A model generated the notes under the pieces. That model made no database searches. It was not told the DNA's origin and worked only from the letters and a program-made list of their open reading frames with translations. The translations under genes and the position numbers were made by a program. Of a DNA stretch of 55,496 nucleotides, positions 18,577 to 28,432 are shown piece after piece (position 1 is the stretch's first letter; every line of letters begins with the position of its first letter). The stretch comes from Deltaproteobacteria bacterium (GTDB lineage Bacteria; Desulfobacterota; DSM-4660; Desulfatiglandales; HGW-15), in the NCBI GenBank assembly GCA_016930795.1, contig JAFGFY010000026.1:1-55496 (forward strand), read 5' to 3'.

Positions 18577-19545
18577 GTGGAGCAGGAACCAGACAGGATT
18601 TTCTCATTTTCAATTACAACCGAGCAGAGAGACATCCGTGTAGATGCCTTTCTCGCTTCACAAATCGATGACCTAACCCGATCCAGGGTTCAAGAACTCA
18701 TACGGAAAGAACTCATAACGGTCAACGGCCGATCCGCGAAATCGGGCTATCGGTTGAAAAGGGGGGATGAAGTCCGTGTTGTTATCCCGCCGGCCGCTCC
18801 ATATGAGTTGAAGGGGGAGACTGTTGAGTTCAGTATTATCCACGAAGATGCATCCCTTATCGTCCTGGATAAGCCTCCCGGCCTGGTTATTCACCCTGCA
18901 CCAGGACACTCAAAAGGTACCTTGGTACATGGACTACTCCAGCATTGCGATGACCTATCAGGTATAGGTGGCGTATTAAGGCCTGGGATTGTCCACCGGC
19001 TCGACAAGGACACATCGGGTCTTGTGGTTGTGGCCAAGAATGACCACGCCTACCAGTTTTTGGCCGAGCAATTCAAGGGAAGAACCATTAGAAAGGAGTA
19101 TCTGGCTACTGTATGCGGCATCCCCGCCGGGACTGAAGGAGAAATCGATCTTCCTATTGCCCGTCACCCCAAGCGAAGAAAAGAGATGTCTGTTCAGCCC
19201 TCTTTGGGGAAAAGAGCGCTGACTTTATGGCAGAAGTTGGAGGAATTCAAGCAAGGTTTTTCACTGCTATCCGTCATTCTTAAGACAGGGAGAACACATC
19301 AAATTCGAGTCCATTTGTCCTATATGGGTTATCCTGTTTTGGGCGATCCCGTCTATGGATACAAGCGAAATTGGTGGAAGAAACGCCTTTCATTGATGGA
19401 TACTATCTTGCCACACGTGAAAAGACAGCAGCTTCATGCTGAAAGATTGGGATTTGTTCATCCCGATTCCGGGAACTATTGTGAATTCAATGCACCGTTA
19501 CCCGATGATATGAGGCTTGTCCTGAAAGCCTTAGGAGGGCTGTAA
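18577..19545 (+). CDS. RluA/RluD family 23S rRNA pseudouridine synthase
   Basis: 322 residues. An N-terminal S4 RNA-binding domain (VDAFLASQIDDLTRSRVQELI, VNGRSAKSGYRLKRGDEV) precedes the catalytic domain. The catalytic Asp lies in GIVHRLDKDTSGLVVVAKN, with TGRTHQIRVHLSYMGYPVLGD near the end. Architecture and length match RluD, which modifies helix 69 of 23S rRNA, but RluA-family paralogs are hard to tell apart. The start is GTG without a clear ribosome site, 26 bases after carD, so coupling is likely. Confidence 0.92.
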   Translation: MEQEPDRIFSFSITTEQRDIRVDAFLASQIDDLTRSRVQELIRKELITVNGRSAKSGYRLKRGDEVRVVIPPAAPYELKGETVEFSIIHEDASLIVLDKPPGLVIHPAPGHSKGTLVHGLLQHCDDLSGIGGVLRPGIVHRLDKDTSGLVVVAKNDHAYQFLAEQFKGRTIRKEYLATVCGIPAGTEGEIDLPIARHPKRRKEMSVQPSLGKRALTLWQKLEEFKQGFSLLSVILKTGRTHQIRVHLSYMGYPVLGDPVYGYKRNWWKKRLSLMDTILPHVKRQQLHAERLGFVHPDSGNYCEFNAPLPDDMRLVLKALGGL

Positions 19546-19570
19546 CGTGAGGATAAATAGCATAAAAAGA

Positions 19571-19598
19571 TTGACAAAAGGCAGTAAACACTTATAAT
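19571..19598 (+). promoter_or_regulatory. Near-consensus sigma-70 promoter upstream of rho
   Basis: TTGACA (19571-19576), a 16-base spacer and TATAAT (19593-19598). Transcription would begin near 19605, about 585 bases ahead of the rho start codon. It is the best promoter match I found in the window. Confidence 0.75.
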
Positions 19599-20190
19599 TC
19601 TATGTATTGAGATACTTTCCTACCAACAGAGCATTCGGTATAGACCGGATATCATGATCAACTCCATTGTTGTTCTGCTGTGCTATCATCTATCATTCAT
19701 CCAAATGGACTTGAAAGGTTGATCTGAGAATCTCCTCACGGAGCATACCGATAAATTCTATGGCCTTTCTCCTATTCTGAAAGAAGCTTTGCTCTGGGGA
19801 AGGATAATCTGCATGAAAATGCACAGCGAGCGTATTTCCCCAGCTTGTCCATCCGTAGCCACGCCTTGGCGTGACGGAGGACGGGCTGCGGGATTAGCGA
19901 GCGAATCACAATAATAGACTTCCTTACTTTTGGGAGATTCCCTGTCCCGCTTTCAGCGGGACTGCAGGGATCTTCAAATGGGCGTATGCTTTCCTGTTTG
20001 ACCACAGAAACTGATGTTCCTTGTGAACTCAAAAAACGATAGGAAATGAATCAGCAAATGGTGGATCTCTAAAAGTCTATCATCAGGCTGAGAACCGGCA
20101 CCGGTCTGTAGAGAAGGAGGATCCGAGCAAGAAGTCTGATATGAATTTTACGAGGCTATCGATCAATACATGTACGACGGAGATTAAGAT
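19599..20190 (+). other. Long rho leader region with hairpins, no supported gene
   Basis: About 590 bases between the near-consensus promoter and rho. It holds a possible 22-codon leader ORF (19654-19722, beginning MINSIVVLLCYH, weak ribosome site). It also holds two palindromic elements: CACGCC-TT-GGCGTG near 19860-19874 and GTCCCGCT-TTC-AGCGGGAC near 19942-19960, the latter inside a wider GATTCCCTG/CAGGGATC pairing. The 86-codon minus-strand ORF here shows no family features. Rho leaders in other bacteria take part in autoregulation, so a regulatory leader is plausible. Confidence 0.5.
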
Positions 20191-21438
20191 ATGAATCTTG
20201 TGGAACTCAAAAAAATGAAGATTAATGAACTCACGAAGTTGGCGAAGGATTTCAGCATTGAGGGAGCTACTGGAATGCCCAAGCAGGAACTCATTTTTGC
20301 CCTTCTCCAGGCCAATTCCGATCAAAACGGTCTCATTTACGGTGAAGGCGTCCTGGAGATCCTGCCTGATGGGTTTGGCTTTCTTAGGGCCACTGATTCA
20401 AACTACTTACCGGGACCTGATGATATATACATATCCCCTTCTCAGATAAGACGGTTCAATCTGAGAACCGGTGACACGGTTTCGGGTCAGATCAGGCCAC
20501 CCAAAGACACGGAAAGGTATTTTGCACTTTTAAAGGTTGAACAGGTGAATCACGAAGATCCGGAGATCTCGCGTGAAAAGATCCTTTTTGACAATCTCAC
20601 CCCCCTTTACCCCGATGAAAGGGTCGTGCTTGAGACTAAGCCGGACAATTTCTCGTCCAGGATTATGGATCTCATGACTCCCCTCGGCAAAGGGCAACGT
20701 GGGCTTATCGTTGCCCCTCCAAGGACAGGTAAGACCATGCTTCTCCAGAACATCGCCAATAGTGTGACGGCTAATGACAAGAGTATTCACAAGATCGTGC
20801 TTCTTATTGATGAACGGCCGGAAGAAGTGACGGACATGCAGCGGTCCGTGGATGCAGAGGTGATCAGTTCAACGTTTGATGAGCAGCCTCAGAGACATGT
20901 CCAAGTGGCAGAAATGGTCATTGAAAAGGCAAAACGACTGGTAGAGCACAAGCGCGATGTTCTCATTCTTTTGGATAGTATTACAAGGTTGGCTCGTGCC
21001 TATAACGCGACTGTTCCACCGAGCGGCAAGATTCTATCCGGGGGTCTTGATTCCAATGCACTGCATAAGCCGAAACGCTTCTTTGGAGCGGCTAGAAACG
21101 TTGAAGAGGGGGGAAGCCTCACTATTATTGCCACGGCATTGGTCGATACAGGGAGTAGAATGGACGAGGTCATTTTTGAAGAATTCAAAGGAACGGGAAA
21201 TATGGAGATCCATCTGGACAGGAAGCTGACTGACAGACGTGTCTTCCCGTCCGTAGATATTAACCGTTCCGGAACAAGGAAGGAAGAACTCCTAGTGGAT
21301 GAGGCGGACCTGCATCGTATCTGGATACTCAGGAAGCTGCTGGCCCCGCTGACCCCCGTTGATAGCATGGAATTTCTGCTGGACAAGATTAAGGGAACAA
21401 AAGATAATAAAGAATTTTTGGCCTCTATGAGTGAATAG
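20191..21438 (+). CDS. rho: Transcription termination factor Rho
   Basis: 415 residues, the compact form without an insertion in the N-terminal domain. The N-terminal helical part ([21 protein letters not shown]) and the cold-shock-like RNA-binding fold ([21 protein letters not shown]) are followed by the hexameric ATPase. The P-loop is [12 protein letters not shown] near residue 174, the Walker B region is [17 protein letters not shown], and the Q/R-loop region contains [31 protein letters not shown] precedes the ATG. It is followed by rpmE and prfA. Confidence 0.98.
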   Translation: MNLVELKKMKINELTKLAKDFSIEGATGMPKQELIFALLQANSDQNGLIYGEGVLEILPDGFGFLRATDSNYLPGPDDIYISPSQIRRFNLRTGDTVSGQIRPPKDTERYFALLKVEQVNHEDPEISREKILFDNLTPLYPDERVVLETKPDNFSSRIMDLMTPLGKGQRGLIVAPPRTGKTMLLQNIANSVTANDKSIHKIVLLIDERPEEVTDMQRSVDAEVISSTFDEQPQRHVQVAEMVIEKAKRLVEHKRDVLILLDSITRLARAYNATVPPSGKILSGGLDSNALHKPKRFFGAARNVEEGGSLTIIATALVDTGSRMDEVIFEEFKGTGNMEIHLDRKLTDRRVFPSVDINRSGTRKEELLVDEADLHRIWILRKLLAPLTPVDSMEFLLDKIKGTKDNKEFLASMSE

Positions 21439-21481
21439 AAGCTTTCACTTGCTTTGGTCATTTCAAGGAAAGGGAGAAAAG

Positions 21482-21727
21482 ATGAAAAAGGACATTCATC
21501 CGGAATACCATAAGACCATCGTGCACTGCGCTTGCGGTAACGAATTTGAGACAGGTTCTACTAAAAAGGAGATTAGGGTGGAGATCTGCTCCAAATGTCA
21601 TCCGTTTTTTACGGGAAAGCAGAAACTGGTGGATTCGGCGGGTAAGATAGAGCGTTTTAGACGCAAGTATGCCAAATTTGAAAACGCCCAGGCCCCCAAA
21701 GACTCGGCCGAAACTGAAGAGAACTGA
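21482..21727 (+). CDS. rpmE: Ribosomal protein bL31, zinc-binding form
   Basis: 81 residues. [22 protein letters not shown] starts the protein, and the zinc ligands are the CAC pair and [13 protein letters not shown], so this is the C+ (zinc) type rather than the zinc-free YkgM type. The ORF track begins earlier at 21431, overlapping rho, but the ATG at 21482 with AAGGGAG upstream gives the family N terminus. The C-terminal tail is Ala/Glu-rich. Confidence 0.96.
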   Translation: MKKDIHPEYHKTIVHCACGNEFETGSTKKEIRVEICSKCHPFFTGKQKLVDSAGKIERFRRKYAKFENAQAPKDSAETEEN

Positions 21728-22089
21728 TACTTCGTGCTTTGTCAAGAATGCTACCAGTGTCCATCCATAAACGGCCCTTTTGGCCAATCTTCCGCCGTCG
21801 CTAGAGCTATGGCGGAAGATTGGCCAAAATTCCTCGTTTCTGGAGGGACGCTACCTAATAAAATCTTTCTTGACCTTTTCCCGACACATGCGGCATATTC
21901 GACAGTCAAGCATAGCCCTCGAATGGAAAAAATCAACCCATAGATTTCCAAAGTAGATTTCTGGATAGTACGGCTTTGCCGTTCTGCCGTGAACAAGTAA
22001 CGTTATCCGGCGGTGGGGGCTTTCCCAAGGCTGCGTCTAGGATTCCCGCCCGTTTAGAGCGGGATTCTCTATTTTGAGGTTGAGTCTCT
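21728..22089. other. rpmE-prfA intergenic region with palindromic elements
   Basis: About 360 bases without a supported gene. Besides the 19-bp inverted repeat it contains a second hairpin near 22043-22064, TCCCGC...GCGGGA, resembling the CCCGC/GCGGG element in the rho leader. Overlapping 69- and 81-codon ORFs run through the palindrome on both strands and look like chance. Confidence 0.5.
21778..21829. repeat. Perfect 19-bp inverted repeat
   Basis: TTTTGGCCAATCTTCCGCC (21778-21796) is exactly complementary to 21811-21829, separated by 14 bases (GTCGCTAGAGCTAT). No T-run follows on either strand, so it is not an ordinary intrinsic terminator. It begins 51 bases after the rpmE stop codon. Confidence 0.9.
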
Positions 22090-23172
22090 ATGTTTGAAAA
22101 AATCAAAGACATCGAGGAACGATTCAGTCAGTTGGAGGGCGAGCTATCACGGCCAGAGATCATAAATGATCGGAAAGCGTATCAAAAATATACTAAAGAA
22201 CACAGTCTGTTGTCTCCTATTGTTAACACGTTTCGCGAATACCTGTCAGTGCAAAAGGAGATCAAAAGCAATCAGCCTCTTCTCAATGACTCTGATACGG
22301 AAATACGGAAGTTGGCTCGAGAGGAGATCGAAACACTTAAATTTACCCTTGAAGAATTAGAGGAGAAACTCAGAGTATTGCTTCTCCCCAAGGATCCAAA
22401 TGATGAAAAGAACGTCATTTTAGAAATACGAGCAGGCACCGGCGGTGAAGAGGCCGCCCTTTTTGCAGCAGATCTTTTCAGGGCTTACACCAGATACGCG
22501 GAGACAAAGAGATGGAAGACGGAAATTCTCAGCCAGAGCAGTTCGGGTATCGGGGGCTTCAAGGAGGTCATCCTCCTTATAGAGGGTCAGGGTGTTTACA
22601 GCCTTCTCAAGCATGAGAGCGGTGTCCATCGGGTGCAGAGAGTACCTGAGACAGAAGCCCAGGGTCGGATCCACACATCTGCAGTAACGGTCGCAGTACT
22701 CCCTGAGGCGGAGGAAGTGGATGTGGAGATTGATCCAGAGGATCTGCGCATTGATGTCTTTCGGTCCTCCGGCCACGGGGGACAGCACGTCAATGTGACC
22801 GATTCCGCAGTTCGTATCACCCATATACCCAGCGGTCTGGTGGTTTCCTGTCAGGATGAGAAATCACAGCATAAGAATAAGGCAAAGGCCATGAAGGTCC
22901 TCCGCTCCAGGCTGCTGGATAGGCAGCAGGCTGAGCAGGAGTCCAAGATTTCAGAGGAACGGCGAAGGATGGTCGGGTCAGGGGACAGAAGCGAGAAGAT
23001 AAGAACGTACAATTTTCCTCAAGCCAGGGTGACAGACCACAGAATCGGTCTGACTCTGCATCGACTTGAGGATATCCTTCAGGGACAGATGGATCTGATT
23101 CTGGACCCTATTATTACCCATTTTCAGACAGAAGCCCTTAAAGGTGAAAAGGGCTTTTCGAAGATTATATAA
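22090..23172 (+). CDS. prfA: Peptide chain release factor 1
   Basis: 360 residues, the normal RF1 length. The catalytic GGQ is in [18 protein letters not shown] near residue 231. The codon-recognition region [27 protein letters not shown] is RF1-like (stops UAA and UAG). Domain 1 is a long coiled-coil helical region with [15 protein letters not shown] after it. prmC, which methylates the GGQ glutamine, follows 71 bases downstream, a functional pair. Confidence 0.98.
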   Translation: MFEKIKDIEERFSQLEGELSRPEIINDRKAYQKYTKEHSLLSPIVNTFREYLSVQKEIKSNQPLLNDSDTEIRKLAREEIETLKFTLEELEEKLRVLLLPKDPNDEKNVILEIRAGTGGEEAALFAADLFRAYTRYAETKRWKTEILSQSSSGIGGFKEVILLIEGQGVYSLLKHESGVHRVQRVPETEAQGRIHTSAVTVAVLPEAEEVDVEIDPEDLRIDVFRSSGHGGQHVNVTDSAVRITHIPSGLVVSCQDEKSQHKNKAKAMKVLRSRLLDRQQAEQESKISEERRRMVGSGDRSEKIRTYNFPQARVTDHRIGLTLHRLEDILQGQMDLILDPIITHFQTEALKGEKGFSKII

Positions 23173-23243
23173 TCGGTGTAAACCCAAGTTAATGAGTCAA
23201 CCTGAGGCTGATGACTCCTGTCGATAAGGGGTGAACGGTTATT

Positions 23244-24134
23244 GTGCGCCGAAAATCATGGACGATAAAGGGCCTCTTGGAGGTCACCAGCAATTATCTG
23301 AGGGAAAAGGGAGTCGACAACCCTCGTTTGAGCGCGGAAGTCCTTCTAGCTTTTCATCTGAGAATCGACAGAGTAGGACTCTACCTCAATCTTGATCAAC
23401 CCCTTCACGAAAGGGAGGTTACGGCATACCGCGAACTGATCAAGAGACGACTCAACAGAGAACCCATCCAATACATGACAGGCATACAGGAATTCTGGTC
23501 CCTAGATTTCGCGGTCGGTCCTCAGGTTCTCATCCCCCGGCCCGAAACCGAACTCTTGGTGGAGCAGGTCCTTTCTCTGCGTGATGAAGAGAGACTCACG
23601 AAGAGCGAAAACCTCAGAATTTTGGATCTGGGGACCGGGTGCGGTGTGTTGGCAGTTACGTTGGCTCGAGAGCTTGAAGGAGCATCCGTCTGGGCGAGTG
23701 ATGTGTCTGCTGAGGCATTGGCCATCGCTAAAATAAACGCGAAAAAACATGGTGTAGAAGAGAAAATAGAATTTCTGCTTAGTGATATGTGGAAGGGATT
23801 GATCGATTCGTCTCTTGTATTTGATGTCATCGTGTCCAATCCTCCCTATATCGCTTCCGATCACATCTCTTTGCTTGCACCAGAGGTTCGTGACCATGAG
23901 CCGAGGTCGGCCCTTGACGGTGGGGAGCAGGGGATGCGCTTCATTAAGGAAATCATCAAAGAGGCCCCAAAATACCTGAATGCCGGCGGCTGGATATTGC
24001 TGGAGATGGACCCCGAGCAGACCGTAATATCCATGGAATTAATGGACAAGAATAATGATTACATCGAAAAACGCCGGATCAAGGATTATAGTGGGCATTA
24101 TAGAGTGGTCATGGCTCGGAAGTGTGGGCTATAG
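23244..24134 (+). CDS. prmC: Release factor N5-glutamine methyltransferase PrmC
   Basis: 296 residues. The N-terminal helical domain (NPRLSAEVLLAFHLRID) binds the release factor. EPIQYMTGIQEFWSLDF and VLIPRPETELLVEQVL are family hallmarks. The SAM-binding motif is ILDLGTGCGVLAVTLARE and the catalytic NPPY lies near residue 198 (VSNPPYIAS). It methylates the GGQ glutamine of the release factors. The start is GTG with AAGGGGTG about nine bases upstream. Confidence 0.96.
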   Translation: MRRKSWTIKGLLEVTSNYLREKGVDNPRLSAEVLLAFHLRIDRVGLYLNLDQPLHEREVTAYRELIKRRLNREPIQYMTGIQEFWSLDFAVGPQVLIPRPETELLVEQVLSLRDEERLTKSENLRILDLGTGCGVLAVTLARELEGASVWASDVSAEALAIAKINAKKHGVEEKIEFLLSDMWKGLIDSSLVFDVIVSNPPYIASDHISLLAPEVRDHEPRSALDGGEQGMRFIKEIIKEAPKYLNAGGWILLEMDPEQTVISMELMDKNNDYIEKRRIKDYSGHYRVVMARKCGL

Positions 24135-24447
24135 GGATTTTACCAGCACGCTCAAGGAGTGGGCTCATCCGGTTAACGAACAGAGGATGGGATGATAGAC
24201 TGCTTCAGGTGTTTCTCTTTTCCACGAATCCTTTGAAATCATATCTGGAGTGTACGTTATTTCACAGTTTGTCTTGACAAGAAACCCTACCCCGTAGGGG
24301 GATATCCTATTTTTTGGATCAAGGTGGATTGCTGTCGATGATTGAGTGCTATTCGTAGACTGGCTTCCACTGTAACATATTGTTTCCTTAACTTTTTTAT
24401 CAAGAAGGGGGAGGAAAAGAGGGTATAAAACTAAAGGAGGTAATTCT
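24135..24447. other. Intergenic region upstream of hppA
   Basis: About 310 bases without a gene. A TTGTC-TT-GACAA palindrome and a CCCTAC-CCC-GTAGGG hairpin lie around 24270-24300. TTGACA is present, but no -10 box lies at a normal distance, so I do not call a promoter. A strong ribosome site, AAAGGAGG, ends the region. Confidence 0.5.
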
Positions 24448-26658
24448 ATGTTTGGAGAAAACGGGCTTTTCTATTATGTTCCGCCGATCGCAGCCCTGGC
24501 TGCCTTGGTTTATGCGTTCATAAAGGCCAGTTGGGTGGGGAAGCAGGACCCCGGCTCTGAGCGGATGCAAAAGATTTCAGGCTGGGTCTCCGACGGGGCC
24601 ATGGCATTCTTGAAAACAGAATACAAGTATCTCGCGATCTTCGTGGTCTGTGTGGCAATTCTTCTGGGAGTGAGTAATGCGGATCTGGAAGATTCCAATG
24701 CATTTATCGCGCTTTCTTTTGTCCTGGGTGCCCTTTGTTCAGGAAGCGCCGGCTGGATCGGCATGAAGGTGGCCACGAAAGCCAACGTCCGCACCACAGC
24801 CGCCGCTCGGGACGGCTTGAACCCGGCCCTTCAGGTGGCCTTTTCAGGCGGCGCGGTGATGGGACTCTGCGTGGTCGGCCTGGGCCTATTGGGCCTCAGC
24901 ATTCTGTTCATTGTCTATACAGCCATGTATCCTGAATCCGTTACGGATACAACATGGATGACACTCGTCCTCAATATCCTTGCCGGCTTCTCTCTGGGAG
25001 CGTCTTCCATCGCGCTCTTTGCCCGTGTGGGGGGCGGTATCTACACCAAGGCCGCTGATGTCGGTGCGGACCTGGTGGGCAAAATTGAGGCCGGTATTCC
25101 GGAGGACCACCCCCTGAATCCGGCGACCATCGCCGACAACGTGGGCGACAACGTGGGGGATGTGGCCGGTATGGGCGCGGACCTTTTTGAGTCCTACATC
25201 GGCGCCATCGTCTCCTCCATGATACTCGGCGCTGTCTGGTTTACCGGGATCGCGAGTGCGGGCGGAAACGGGATGAACGGCGTCTATCTCCCCCTGGTTA
25301 TCGCGGTGATCGGGATTATTGCCTCCATCATAGGGACCTTCTTTGTCAGGACCAAAGAAGGGGGTAATCCCCAAACAGCCCTCAATATGGGGACCACCAT
25401 TGCCGGGATTCTTATGGTCATCTTCACCTTTTTCGCTATCAGGCAACTCCTTCCTGGTGATGGAATCACGGTGACCGGTGTTATTTCCGGCAAGGCGGTC
25501 ACCTATCAATGGTGGGGAATCTTTATCGCGATTGTTGCCGGCCTTGTCGCAGGGATGTGTATCGGCTTTGTCACGGAGTACTACACGGCCACAGGGAAAA
25601 GACCCGTGGGAACCATTGTTGAAGCCTCCAAAACAGGCCCGGCCACCACGATCATTCAAGGGATCGCCGTGGGCATGAATTCCACGACCATTCCGGTCTT
25701 TCTGATCTGCGCGGCCATCCTGATCGCCTACTCCATGGCAGGGCTATACGGCGTTGCCCTCTCGGCCGTGGGCATGCTCTGTACGACGGGTATCCAGCTT
25801 GCAGTGGACGCCTATGGTCCTATAGCCGACAATGCCGGCGGTATCGCCGAGATGGCTCAGTTGGGCAGGGAAGTCCGAGCCCGAACCGACAGACTTGATG
25901 CCGTGGGAAACACCACCGCGGCCATTGGTAAAGGCTTTGCCATTGGCTCTGCGGCCCTCACCGCTCTGGCCATGACCAGCGCCTATCTGACGAAGATGGG
26001 GGGCAAGGTCGATCTCGATGCATCCAATCCCATTGTTCTGGTGGGTCTGCTTCTCGGCTGTATGCTTCCCTTCCGTTTTTCAGCTATGGCCATGGTGGCC
26101 GTGGGTAAGGCGGCAAGCGACATGATTCAGGAGGTGCGTCGTCAGTTCCGTGATATTCCCGAGCTTCGTCCGGCCCTTGAGGCTGCCCAAAGGGCGGAGA
26201 GCGAAGAAAGAAACCCCACCGACGAAGAGGCTAAGATCATCGCGGCTGCTGACGGGAAGGCCGAGTACACCCAGTGTGTGGATATCTCCACCCAGGCCGC
26301 GGTCAGGAAGATGGTGGCCCCGGGACTGATCGCCGTGTTGACCCCGGTTATCGTCGGTATCATCAATCCCGACATGCTCGGCGGCCTGCTTATCGGCGTG
26401 ACCATATCCGGTGTCTGCCTGGCTATCTTTCAAGCAAACGCAGGCGGTGCCTGGGACAACTCCAAGAAACAGGTCAAGGATGAAGGCCACGACAAATGGG
26501 GTGATCAGTATGATGATATGCGTAAGGCGACCGTGACCGGCGATACCGTGGGCGATCCTTTTAAGGACACTTCAGGACCCTCGCTCAATATCCTGATCAA
26601 GTTGATCAGTGTGGTGGCCATGATCATCGCGCCGGTGCTCTACGCCATCCACTTCTAA
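24448..26658 (+). CDS. hppA: Membrane-bound ion-translocating pyrophosphatase, K+-dependent type
   Basis: 736 residues with about 16 hydrophobic segments. It pumps H+ or Na+ across the cytoplasmic membrane using pyrophosphate. The substrate-binding signature is [19 protein letters not shown] with [21 protein letters not shown]; the second acidic motif is [32 protein letters not shown] carries Ala where K+-independent enzymes have Lys (GNTTKA), so K+ dependence is expected. H+ versus Na+ specificity cannot be settled here. TAAAGGAGGTAATTCT precedes the ATG, and a strong terminator follows. Base composition is more GC-rich than in the flanking intergenic DNA, typical of high expression. Confidence 0.97.
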   Translation: MFGENGLFYYVPPIAALAALVYAFIKASWVGKQDPGSERMQKISGWVSDGAMAFLKTEYKYLAIFVVCVAILLGVSNADLEDSNAFIALSFVLGALCSGSAGWIGMKVATKANVRTTAAARDGLNPALQVAFSGGAVMGLCVVGLGLLGLSILFIVYTAMYPESVTDTTWMTLVLNILAGFSLGASSIALFARVGGGIYTKAADVGADLVGKIEAGIPEDHPLNPATIADNVGDNVGDVAGMGADLFESYIGAIVSSMILGAVWFTGIASAGGNGMNGVYLPLVIAVIGIIASIIGTFFVRTKEGGNPQTALNMGTTIAGILMVIFTFFAIRQLLPGDGITVTGVISGKAVTYQWWGIFIAIVAGLVAGMCIGFVTEYYTATGKRPVGTIVEASKTGPATTIIQGIAVGMNSTTIPVFLICAAILIAYSMAGLYGVALSAVGMLCTTGIQLAVDAYGPIADNAGGIAEMAQLGREVRARTDRLDAVGNTTAAIGKGFAIGSAALTALAMTSAYLTKMGGKVDLDASNPIVLVGLLLGCMLPFRFSAMAMVAVGKAASDMIQEVRRQFRDIPELRPALEAAQRAESEERNPTDEEAKIIAAADGKAEYTQCVDISTQAAVRKMVAPGLIAVLTPVIVGIINPDMLGGLLIGVTISGVCLAIFQANAGGAWDNSKKQVKDEGHDKWGDQYDDMRKATVTGDTVGDPFKDTSGPSLNILIKLISVVAMIIAPVLYAIHF

Positions 26659-26683
26659 TAGAAACTCAGTTTGTTCTGATAGC

Positions 26684-26721
26684 AAAAGGGTGTTACACAA
26701 AATCGTGTAACACCCTTTTTT
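26684..26721 (+). terminator. Intrinsic terminator after hppA
   Basis: AAAAGGGTGTTACAC (26684-26698), loop AAAATC, then GTGTAACACCC followed by TTTTTT. The GC-containing stem is 11 bp and perfect. The A-run on the left makes it potentially bidirectional, although the next gene is on the same strand. Confidence 0.95.
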
Positions 26722-26916
26722 ATTTTCAGAACACAGTCTCTTCTATTGGACACCCTGTATCTGTGTATGATCACAGCGTCTTGTTCAGTCCTTTTTTCAA
26801 GAAGGTCCCTTAAGCATATTTGACTTTGATGGAGCTTGGCCGTATTCTTGATCATATGTGTCAGTTTGACTTTTTGAAGGGGATTCAGTGGGGGCTCAGC
26901 AATCTGAAGAAAGAGG

Positions 26917-27006
26917 TATACGGCATACGGTATACGGTACACGGTAGGAATCATAAGGTAGATTAGCGGTTCGTTGGCCGTATACCATATACCTTACACC
27001 TTAAAC
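26917..27006. repeat. Two inverted clusters of 7-bp tandem repeats
   Basis: On the plus strand TATACGG-CATACGG-TATACGG-TACACGG occupies 26917-26944. Read on the minus strand, TTTAAGG-TGTAAGG-TATATGG-TATACGG occupies 27006 back to 26979. The two clusters face each other, so GGTATACGG and CCGTATACC can pair over a 54-base loop. The surrounding 26722-27085 holds no gene. Confidence 0.8.
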
Positions 27007-27085
27007 CTTTGTCTTGAGATCCCCGAGCCCCCATTATGTTACATATTCTATCAAGTAAACTAGACTGTTAGGAATTTCCTTTTTT

Positions 27086-28027
27086 ATGAAAAGATATCGC
27101 GATTTCAACAGTTATCTGAAAGAAATATTCGGGGAGCGGGTTCAGAAAATCCCTCTTGACGCAGGTCTTTCGTGTCCGAATCGAGATGGGACTATATCCG
27201 ACAAAGGCTGCATCTTCTGTGACGCACGAGGTTCAGGAACCGGAGCAATGATCAATCACGGTCTTTCAATTATGGAACAGATTCAAAAAGGTCGGGAATA
27301 CCTGGGCAGTCGTTACAGGGCCAGGAAGTTCATGCCGTATTTCCAGTCTTTCACGAATACCTATGCACCCCTTTCGCGACTCAAGGAATTGTACGACCAG
27401 GCCATGGAGTGTCCCGACATGGTGGGGTTATCCGTGGCTACAAGACCCGATTGCGTCACTCAGGAGGTCTTGGCGCTCCTGGGGTCGTACCAAAGAGACC
27501 ACCTGGTCTGGATCGAATATGGGCTTCAATCGGCACATGATATCACCCTTACCAGGATCAACAGGGGACATGATGTGGCCTGTTTTGAGGAAAGCGTGCG
27601 CATGGCAAAAGAGTATGGGTTGAATGTCTGCGCCCACATTATTCTGGGCCTTCCGGGAGAGACCCGGGATATGATGCTTCAGACCGCACGGTTCCTCGGA
27701 AGGTTGCCAATAGACGGTGTCAAGATCCACCTCCTCTACATTGTGAGGGATGCACCTTTGGCGATGCTGTATGAAAAGGGGGAGTATCAGTGTCTGGAAA
27801 AAGAGGTCTATGTGGACCTGGTGGTGGATGTTCTGGAATATCTCCCTTCAGAGATGGTGATCCAAAGACTCACGGGAGATGCCGCAGCAGAGGAACTGGT
27901 AGCCCCTATATGGGCCAAAGATAAATTCGACACTCTCGAGTCTATCAGAAGACGGCTGGAAGAGAGAGATACTTGGCAGGGGAGGCTTTTCCGGCAAGCG
28001 GCAGAAGATAAGAAAATCAGAAGATGA
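27086..28027 (+). CDS. TIGR01212 family radical SAM protein (YhcC-like)
   Basis: 313 residues. RYRDFNSYLKEIFGERVQKI starts the protein, and the iron-sulfur cysteines are at about 29, 41 and 44 (LSCPNRDGT, GCIFC), the spacing typical of this family rather than the usual CxxxCxxC. YFQSFTNTYAPL, GLSVATRPDC and VCAHIILGLPGETRDMM are further family hallmarks. The reaction of this family is not established to my knowledge. It appears to be transcribed alone or with the small membrane protein downstream. Confidence 0.88.
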   Translation: MKRYRDFNSYLKEIFGERVQKIPLDAGLSCPNRDGTISDKGCIFCDARGSGTGAMINHGLSIMEQIQKGREYLGSRYRARKFMPYFQSFTNTYAPLSRLKELYDQAMECPDMVGLSVATRPDCVTQEVLALLGSYQRDHLVWIEYGLQSAHDITLTRINRGHDVACFEESVRMAKEYGLNVCAHIILGLPGETRDMMLQTARFLGRLPIDGVKIHLLYIVRDAPLAMLYEKGEYQCLEKEVYVDLVVDVLEYLPSEMVIQRLTGDAAAEELVAPIWAKDKFDTLESIRRRLEERDTWQGRLFRQAAEDKKIRR

Positions 28028-28153
28028 GAAAATGAAAAGACAAGAATATGAGAAAGGAAAAAGAGTGAAGAGACCCTTTTCCCCCTAGCCATTCTCCTCG
28101 GTTTGTGCTAAACACGGGGTCAAAGTGAGAGCTGTTCTTTCAGGAGAGAAGAT

Positions 28154-28345
28154 ATGGATGTTCCGCGGATGTTCGGTAAGGCCATTGTGATGATTATCCC
28201 CGGCTTTGTGGGCGCCGGTGCTGTTTGGGATGTGTTTCACAATTGGACAGCCATTGGAATCTGGACCATTGCTATGGTCATATTCACCTGTGCCGTCGTC
28301 TTAAGAAAGGAATGTAAAAGGCTGAAATCTTTGCTCCTGGATTAA
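28154..28345 (+). CDS. Small two-helix membrane protein
   Basis: 63 residues with two hydrophobic segments (AIVMIIPGFVGAGAVWDVF and AIGIWTIAMVIFTCAVVL) and a positively charged C terminus (RKECKRLKS), suggesting that end is cytoplasmic. AGGAGAGAAGAT precedes the ATG. No family is recognised. A 7-bp hairpin (TCCTGGA-TTAAC-TCCAGGA, 28335-28353) spans the stop codon. Confidence 0.55.
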   Translation: MDVPRMFGKAIVMIIPGFVGAGAVWDVFHNWTAIGIWTIAMVIFTCAVVLRKECKRLKSLLLD

Positions 28346-28432
28346 CTCCAGGATCCTCCGGAGAGGCCCCCCTTCCTTTGGCGGGAAACTCCGAACCTTG
28401 TGAACAGGAAAGACTGAACCTCTGAACCCAGA

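Noticed and set aside
19772-20032. 86-codon minus-strand ORF in the rho leader
   Set aside because: Runs through palindromic repeats, which produce open frames by chance; no family features.
24272-24310. Promoter at TTGACA upstream of hppA
   Set aside because: The only -10-like hexamer (TATCCT) is over 20 bases away, too far for sigma-70.
24886-25659. 257-codon minus-strand ORF
   Set aside because: Lies wholly antisense to hppA; composition (His/Gly/Asp-rich, no domain) is that of a GC-rich shadow frame.
26917-27006. CRISPR array from the repeated heptamers
   Set aside because: Repeats are 7 bp, tandem without spacers, and inverted; no cas genes nearby.
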